Of a stretch of DNA of 64,000 bases, positions 57,976-64,000 are shown one piece after another. This DNA is from Fasciola hepatica (Eukaryota > Platyhelminthes > Trematoda > Plagiorchiida > Fasciolidae). The first letter of the stretch is position 1, and every line of letters begins with the position of its first letter. Both the position numbers and the translations under genes were made by a program. The notes under the pieces were generated by a model, which worked only from the letters and a program-made list of their open reading frames with translations, was not told where the DNA came from and did no database searches. The stretch is from positions 131,501 through 195,500 of the forward strand of contig CANUEZ040000210.1 of the NCBI GenBank assembly GCA_948099385.1, written 5' to 3'.

Positions 57976-59893
57976 GGCTTCGCAATTAAACAAGCCTGAG
58001 CATGGGATAACTCAAACAAATGGAGGACTTATTGTTCTTTCATCCAGATAAATGATGAGGCATTGTAATCTTGAGGCAGGACTACATGCTGGAGACGGAA
58101 AACATGCTATCTGATACAGAACGATTCAAACCTCACACTACGCTGGATAACAATATTCTAATAAAAAACAGATATCAAGACAGCTACAGATTCTCCTCTT
58201 ACATGAATTCATATCCGAAAAACCTCATAAGAAACTAGAACGCAGTGGAACACAGATGTCTTTCGATGACCCACCTAAGGGTTACCGAAAGTCTACAAGT
58301 CAGGAATTACTTGGAGGTCTATGTTATGCACGCAAAACTCGGTGTATCATAAATGAGCACACTGGCTTGTTGACATCCTTGTCCCCACTCAAAAACATTC
58401 AGCACCATTCGGTCTACAAGACTCGGTTGAATCCACAGACTCAGTAAACAAAGTCTTAGTCAGTTCTGATAAAATGTACTCAGTTGACTTTGAGTTCTTT
58501 TTTACTAAAGTGCCTCTCCGTGACAAGGTAGATTATTTGTGATCTTAAACCTTCGCATAACTCCCATCACCTGTTTCGTTTGCAGACACCAAAGACGTCA
58601 TTCTTTCAAGCACAGATAATATACACTTGATTGTTGAAGGAAAACCCAACAAGCAGATTGGTGGGGTAGTCATGGGAAGTCCCGTTGGTCCACCCTTGGC
58701 AGATGTATTTCTGGGAATGATCAGAAGACCACTCTGATAATATTTCTCCGTTTTCCTTTTACGGAAGATACATTGATGACTTTTCAGTTTTTTCGAATAA
58801 GGTAATTTTATTCTTTTTACTTGTAGCGCAAACTCTATTCATCCTAATTTGTGTCTTGAAGAAGAACGCGGCAGCATTCTACCATTTTTCAGATGTTCTA
58901 ATAACCAGAAGCCCGGAAGGAAGGTTGCAACCGAGTGGTAATCACAAAGCAACATGTGGAAGTCGCTATTTACAATGCTATTGCTTCGTACCGATGGCCT
59001 GCACAAGTTACTCTAGTTCAGACTGTCCACAACAGAGCGCGGAAAATCGGCTTCAAGCATCAACTGCAAAATGAAGAGATCATATAAAGAATGTTGCTGG
59101 CCTAGGGTTATCCCGAGAAGTTCATCGAATAGCACCGAAAGCCGAGGAAAGTATGCAAAAAACCAATAACGGTCAAGAAGAAGCAAGCTCTTATTACGGT
59201 ACCATTTTAAGATGACCACATATTTAACCAAATAAATAGTAATCCTGAGTCATAGGTCATAAGGCACACTCCCCAAGCGGCGCAAGTACGACTGTCACAG
59301 ACCACCGGAAGGTTAAGCTTCAAAAATCACTCAGACAGTCTTTCTGATCCTAAGGTCTCATTTGTCATGGATCAGTTCCTTTCCAGCTGGGTTGACGTTT
59401 ACGTTGGCAGAACGGATAGCCTCTTCGCTCAACGACTGTCAGAGCACATATCCAAGTGGCTGGTAAAATAAATGATGAAATCGGATGCGGCCGCAGGGAA
59501 TGACATGAAATCTCCGGTTTGCTCAAGTGCGAAACACTTAATTGCATCAGGTCACGAAGTTGATCTGGCCAAATCCTTCACAGTATTGTTGCACAATCCC
59601 AAATCGAGGCTGTTAGTATTCAGCAAAGCGAAGCTTATCATGATGCATTAGCCAACACTTTGGGCATAAAAACCGTTGAAACAAAATGGTTGTTTGCATT
59701 GACACTAAGCGGACTGATCTCTTCCTCCACCTACCGAATGCATTGTAATAGTTTTCAGTCCAGCCAATTCCATTTTATTATTTTTTTCGTTATATGATAT
59801 AAACTAAAATGTTTTACGTATGCGGTAGACAAGAGTAAATGAAATGCTTGCATCTCACGATTTATGTTTTCTCTGTGTTCTCATGAATTTCAA
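57976..59893 (+). mobile_element. Penelope-like element 2, reverse transcriptase plus GIY-YIG endonuclease (decayed)
   Basis: The order of recognisable blocks is: KMYSVDFEFFFTKVPL near 58475 (RT motif A), VMGSPVGPPLADVFLGMI (58668-58721; motif B), FSFYGRYIDDFSVF (YIDD at 58769-58780; catalytic motif C), HFSDVLITRSPEGRLQ (58885-58932), then VYVGRTDSLFAQRLSEH near 59400-59450 (GIY-YIG endonuclease, Y-GR...R...EH). It ends with LAKSFTVLLHNPKSRL near 59560-59605 and a 3' UTR to 59893. At least ten frame breaks. It belongs to a different PLE lineage from PLE-1, judged by sequence and endonuclease. Confidence 0.85.
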
Positions 59894-61829
59894 ATGCGTC
59901 TAGTATAAGTTGACACAAAGACAGCAATAACAGCCAGACAAATGAGGTGACGTATTGATTTCAGTAGGGTATTTATATACGAATCCTATCATTTTGTTAG
60001 TGGTTTATTTTGTAGGCTAGCGCTCAGAGTTTTATGGGCTGTGGGAATATTAGAAAAAGTCCCCTCGCTTGGTGGGATAATCGTTGTCCTGACGAACGGA
60101 AAATTCCCCGAAATCAGCAAATATGTCACGTGGGTTGAGAGTTCTTTCAGGAAAGCGGTCTAACCTGTGATTCTCTGGAAATGCGTAATCATATTCACGC
60201 AGAATAAATCGTCTGTTTATTATTCACCTTTAAACCCGTGAATGTATGCGCAAGTTCAGGGTCCAGCTCGTGCAACAACCCTGTAGAAGCGCATATTTGT
60301 ACGCAGTCGTCCACCTTTTATCTCTTATGAAGGAAGGTTATACACCACTTACACATTGGCCATTAGATTCAAAAGTACGAAATGTGACTGTGTGAGATAA
60401 AGAAATATTTCACCCCTGTCAGGGTGTGCTCTATGCCGAAGGGATTGTTGAAATCCTGAAGAATAAAGGCAGACTTTTTGATGTATGAGAGCTTTCTTTA
60501 TACTAATGTTTGGGTTACTTCAAAGTAAATAAATCTTGTTTCGTTTTCCCACAGAGGCTTTTATCCCCCTAGGGGTGCGGCTGACTGGGATTGGCGAAAG
60601 TACGGTTTCATATGAACTTTAAGCACCTTTACCCACTATGTTTGAGCTAACCACAACGGTTATTGTCTCACAGCTTCGTCACTAATTACTAATTGAGTAG
60701 TTCTACAATAAAGCTACCAAGTGAGAGAACAAAACATGTATGTCACACGCCCATTTGCATCAGATTCCACAATACCTGTATACCTTAGCCCAATATTTAG
60801 CTGGTTGACACTGATTGAAATGAGAGGGAAAAGTGGCCGGAAGCAAGAATGCAAAAAGTTTACCGTGTTATGTGTGTCAGTTGGTGATGGCCACGCGCGG
60901 ATTCGAATAACACGCCGAGAGACCAACTAGCTCATTTGGTGCCGAATTTGTCAAGATATCTGAGTTGTTCTTAGAACTTTTCATATCTTTAGGAATAGTG
61001 CCACGGTTGATTCAGCCAGTCACTTGCCTTGATGTTCACACTGAACAAAACTACAGGCGATTTCCGTGTAAAGATCGAATTTGTGCATCGTTTCTCTGGA
61101 ACTGTGACACGTTTCATGACAAATATGACCGACCGATAAAGTCTACAGATTAAAAGTAAATTCATTTCTCCCCTTTACTCGGATGATTCACGCCTGGACT
61201 ATCAATTTGTCCATTGAATAAAGATGGCGTTTTTCAAATTGCATTTAAGTAATTCACCAGAGGCCATCGCACACTGGAACGAATGGTCCAAGGTAATGCA
61301 TCGGATTCTGTGTTGGTAATTTGATTTGATAGCAATAAGTTAAACTAGAAAAATCAGCACATGCATTATTTTCCAGGGAGACTGAGAGTGGATGAATTTC
61401 ACGAAATAAAATACTATTTAGCAAAGCATGCATGGTTTCACTCACATGGTGAAGTTCTCAAATATTTTATGATCTAAAATATATCAAACTAAGGACTTAG
61501 GATTGGCTTTGAAAGTCACATGATTTCAGATAGTACTCAAGCGGACAGTGCACCCTTTAGCAGACGGGTTTGTCCGACTGAAGAATGAAATTAAGGGCGG
61601 AACCTTACAGTGGAAAAAATAGACAAATAATTTTGTTACTGATCATGAAACAGAGAAGATATGGTGCCGAGTTAAAATAGTCACCAACTATGTAATGACA
61701 GTCTGAGTTATAAATGATCTGCTCCGTAATGTAACAACAAATAATTGACTAAAGAATGATGATACACAGAACATCTTGTAACAAGACTCAAATTCTGTTT
61801 AGAGTAACTGGTCTTCGTCTCTTGTGTAG
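59894..61829. other. Possible 5' part of the gene ending at 62432; unassigned
   Basis: Open plus-strand frames at 60721-60930 and 60965-61153 lie upstream of the two-exon gene end and could hold exons of it, but I cannot link them with correct phases. A possible acceptor, GTTGTTCTTAG, is at 60976. Confidence 0.3.
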
Positions 61830-62432
61830 TGACAATCTTGTGGAAATGCTGAACTATCGTACATGGATCACTTCCAACTCAATCAATACATCGGAATCTA
61901 TGGGAATGGAGAAAGTTATTTTTTTACTAGACTATATGGAAACAGATGTTCAGCCTGAACTACGCCCAGAGCCGAGTTGTCATGGCATCTGTCTGTATAG
62001 AAGTGAAACCGGTGGAATATCAAAGACGTTTCATTTTCGGACGCGAGTCCATCTTTCGCTTAAGGTAAGACCTTTGAGATCGGCGGGTGTACATACGAAT
62101 CGATCCCATAACAGGATTTATTTTATTATTTTATATGAATGTCGTTTTGAAGCGGAAGTCAGATGAATATTTCCTTTCCATGTTCTAAGATAATCAAATA
62201 GTCCGTTGCACTCAAGCTTCTCGTATCTACTCTCATTTTCATGTATCCCATTTCTCTGCTTCCATTCTGTTAGAAGCAGAAAGTGCGGTTTGTCCTGAAC
62301 GGAATGCAGAAATTCCCTGTCCACACATCTGGGTGGCATCTGGTAACGGAGATCATTCTCACATTGGTTTTAATTTCCTTGGAATCCGACCCAAAAAATG
62401 ATGAAAACTCTCGAGACGCCAGTTCCCAATGA
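61830..62432 (+). CDS. Last two exons of an unrecognised protein gene (5' part missing)
   Basis: Exon n-1 (61830-62064) starts after TCTCTTGTGTAG, completes a codon (phase 2 intron) and gives 78 codons to the donor CTTAAG/GTAAGA. The intron is 209 bases and ends in a long pyrimidine tract (TTTCTCTGCTTCCATTCTGTTAG). Exon n (62274-62432) continues in phase 0 for 52 codons to TGA. The joined frame stays open for 130 residues: an acidic MEKVIFLLDYMETD stretch, a polar segment with Cys (SCHGICLYRSETGG), a basic strand-like part, then a hydrophobic segment (LVTEIILTLVLISLE) that could be a membrane helix, and an acidic, Ser-rich end. I recognise no family. Open phase-matched frames with consensus splice sites make a real gene likely. 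Confidence 0.6.
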
Positions 62433-63084
62433 ACCCGGTGAAATCCGTACATTCCATGAGCACCTGATTTGTCCAATCAGCCTTCCCTTCTTACTTCGAA
62501 AGACTGCTCCATGAATTCATGCGACTGTTGCCCGTTGAATTTCGTCTCAAATTTCCATATTGATTGAAAAACGGACCTCATTATATCAACACAGTCGAAT
62601 CAAGCTTCAGCGGTTCTTAAAATCAAGCTGTATTAGCAGTGCCCCAAGATGCCTTGACCATTTGGTTAAATATCATAATGACCGCCCACAAAACGTCACA
62701 CACATGAGATATAAAGTTTTGTTAAGTCTGGGTGGTTTCGGTGACCGGACTAACTGCTAGTGAGATGTGTATATTTGAATCATGCCCTCCACAACCCTAC
62801 ACACATTAAGTCACGTTGTCTGGAGCACTTTACCCTCATGTTTGTATACTATCAGCCGGGTATGTCGCTGCTTGCCGTTCTCACACTGTAATCAGACGTG
62901 CTCAACATTGTTGACCAGTCAGTGATTGAGTGACAGAGACTGATACAAACACCAACAGATACCGTATGATGAACCACATTATACAAATCTAACCACCTAC
63001 TACTCATATACACATAGTAGCCAAGCTCGGCAGATTTTTTACAAAGGAGTCCCCTCGTTGCACCGACAGAGAAATCATCCATCA
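62433..63084. other. No supported feature
   Basis: No AATAAA immediately after the stop. Nothing else recognised. Confidence 0.4.
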
Positions 63085-63345
63085 CAGGAGTCGATCGCCG
63101 TGCGGGAAACGAATTGTTACCGTTCAAAACTAGGGCGGAAGGGTGGTATATCACATCATATATATGTTCAACAAACCTTTGACAGTTAGCCCGGATAGTT
63201 CGACGGTTAAGATTTCCCCCCACAATCTTTCATCGAGGTTTCAGTCCTAGTGGAATCTGATGATTCCTAACAAGGACAAAACAGCCGTAAGGTGCTCCCA
63301 TGGTTTCAGTTGGCAACTGAACTCTGATATTGCATGACGAATCAC
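63085..63345 (+). repeat. Hammerhead SINE family H1 (copy h, full length, single)
   Basis: The complete order on one strand: 5' head (GTGCGGGAAACGAATTGTTACC, partial), GGGTGGTATATCAC, ATGTTCAACAAACC, a tRNA-like part (GCCCGGATAGTTCGACGG, then weak B box GGTTTCAGTCC), hammerhead, and tail (CCCATGGTTTCAGTTGG, GCATGACGAATCAC). It shows no inverted partner, unlike the other loci. Confidence 0.75.
63250..63296 (+). ncRNA. Hammerhead ribozyme motif (H1 family)
   Basis: CTGATGA (63257-63263), helix II TCCT/AGGA with loop AACA, a CAAAAC box in place of TGAAAC, helix III AC-AGCC-GT, and the GTA site at 63287-63289. Helix I is poorly paired. Confidence 0.5.
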
Positions 63346-64000
63346 ATTATACATACTTTCCACTCAAATGCGTAACATGTAGCTAATTGTTCATGTCATG
63401 TTCAACTTGTCAATAACTAAAAGATGTTGTTGACATGCTTAGTACCCAAGGAGTACTACCCTGACCTTCGTGTCTTCTTGCTCTGTGGTAATGATAGTAT
63501 TTCGAGAACAACTAGCTCTCACTATAGGTCGACTGCGTACAAATTGGTTGGGCGCTCATAGAACAAAGAATCTTTATTGGAACATATTTCTCGTGTAACA
63601 AAGAAGATGACTGTTATCCAATTTGAGTGAACCACCAGTGTAACACTGTAAGAAGCAGATAAATGTGCGTACTTCATTTAAGGTTACAGCCGCAGATGAC
63701 TGTAAATAAATATGTGCAAAATTTTCTTCTCTCACAGCTTCTTGAAAACAGTGTGTAATTTATACTTCATCGTCTGTTTTGTCCGTTGCTTACTTCAAAC
63801 CATGTTGGGAATGAAAACGATTTGAAAGCAACACATACTGAATCCTCCGTTGAGGACAATAATCTGACCGTGCAAAAAAGGTGGTTTGGTATGGCTGATA
63901 GATTGGAACATGTCAGTTCGCTGCTCCAATCCAAAAATTATAATCTGTCCTCATGATGCATAACGGGGATAACTCTTTCGCCAGCGACTCGGATTTAACG
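63346..64000. other. No supported feature
   Basis: Nothing recognised to the window end. Confidence 0.4.

Noticed and set aside
1..64000. CRISPR arrays, bacterial operons, rRNA genes, trans-spliced leader genes
   Set aside because: None of the expected repeats or conserved sequences were seen on either strand; the window is eukaryotic.

Overview
The window looks like repeat-rich intergenic and intronic DNA from a parasitic flatworm, most probably a trematode (fluke). The evidence is indirect. There are spliced eukaryotic genes with GT-AG introns, and remnants of Penelope-like retroelements (PLEs) with a GIY-YIG endonuclease. There are several CR1/jockey-type LINE fragments, a Ty3/Gypsy integrase remnant and three decayed DDE transposons. 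Two families of tRNA-headed short repeats carry hammerhead-ribozyme motifs, an arrangement known from the schistosome SmAlpha repeat. I cannot name the species.

Genes. (1) At 8515-10679 (+) I reconstruct a three-exon gene for a small secreted protein: a signal peptide, then three six-cysteine modules with knottin-like spacing. Both introns are in phase 1 and exon 2 is symmetric. (2) At 37443-38513 (+) lies an intronless class A GPCR with seven helices but atypical DRF, TM6 and NP motifs. (3) At 61830-62432 (+) are the last two exons of an unrecognised protein, with good splice sites and an open in-frame junction. Weaker exon candidates are at 12951-13067 (+), 33085-33284 (+), 56407-56940 (-) and 56986-57075 (+).

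Mobile DNA, left to right: Gypsy integrase end (1-720) joined to a PLE tail (770-1130); hammerhead SINE pair (1700-1905); PLE fragment (2105-2380); LINE 3' end inside the knottin gene intron (9290-9780); LINE (11290-12660, -); LINE (13950-16740, +); PLE tail (17200-17400, -); hammerhead SINE pair (17978-18480); mariner relic (18955-19770, +); DDE relic (20510-21090, -); LINE (25950-28690, -); SINE (29385-29590); LINE (30960-31860, +); PLE-1 with a large inverted repeat and an embedded hammerhead SINE (34085-37075); pogo/Tigger relic (38680-39660, -); hammerhead SINE pair (41630-41970); SINE pairs (49277-49560 and 50060-50335); LINE (54360-55270, +); PLE-2 bounded by inverted copies of its 3' end (57629-59893); SINE (63085-63345). 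All element ORFs seen are broken by stops or frameshifts.

The most striking pattern is structural. Nearly every hammerhead SINE locus is a divergent inverted pair, a minus copy on the left and a plus copy on the right with 5' heads in the middle. Both PLE loci have the same head-to-head geometry. This suggests that SINEs and PLEs share an insertion mechanism. The rest of the window, about half, holds no feature I can support.
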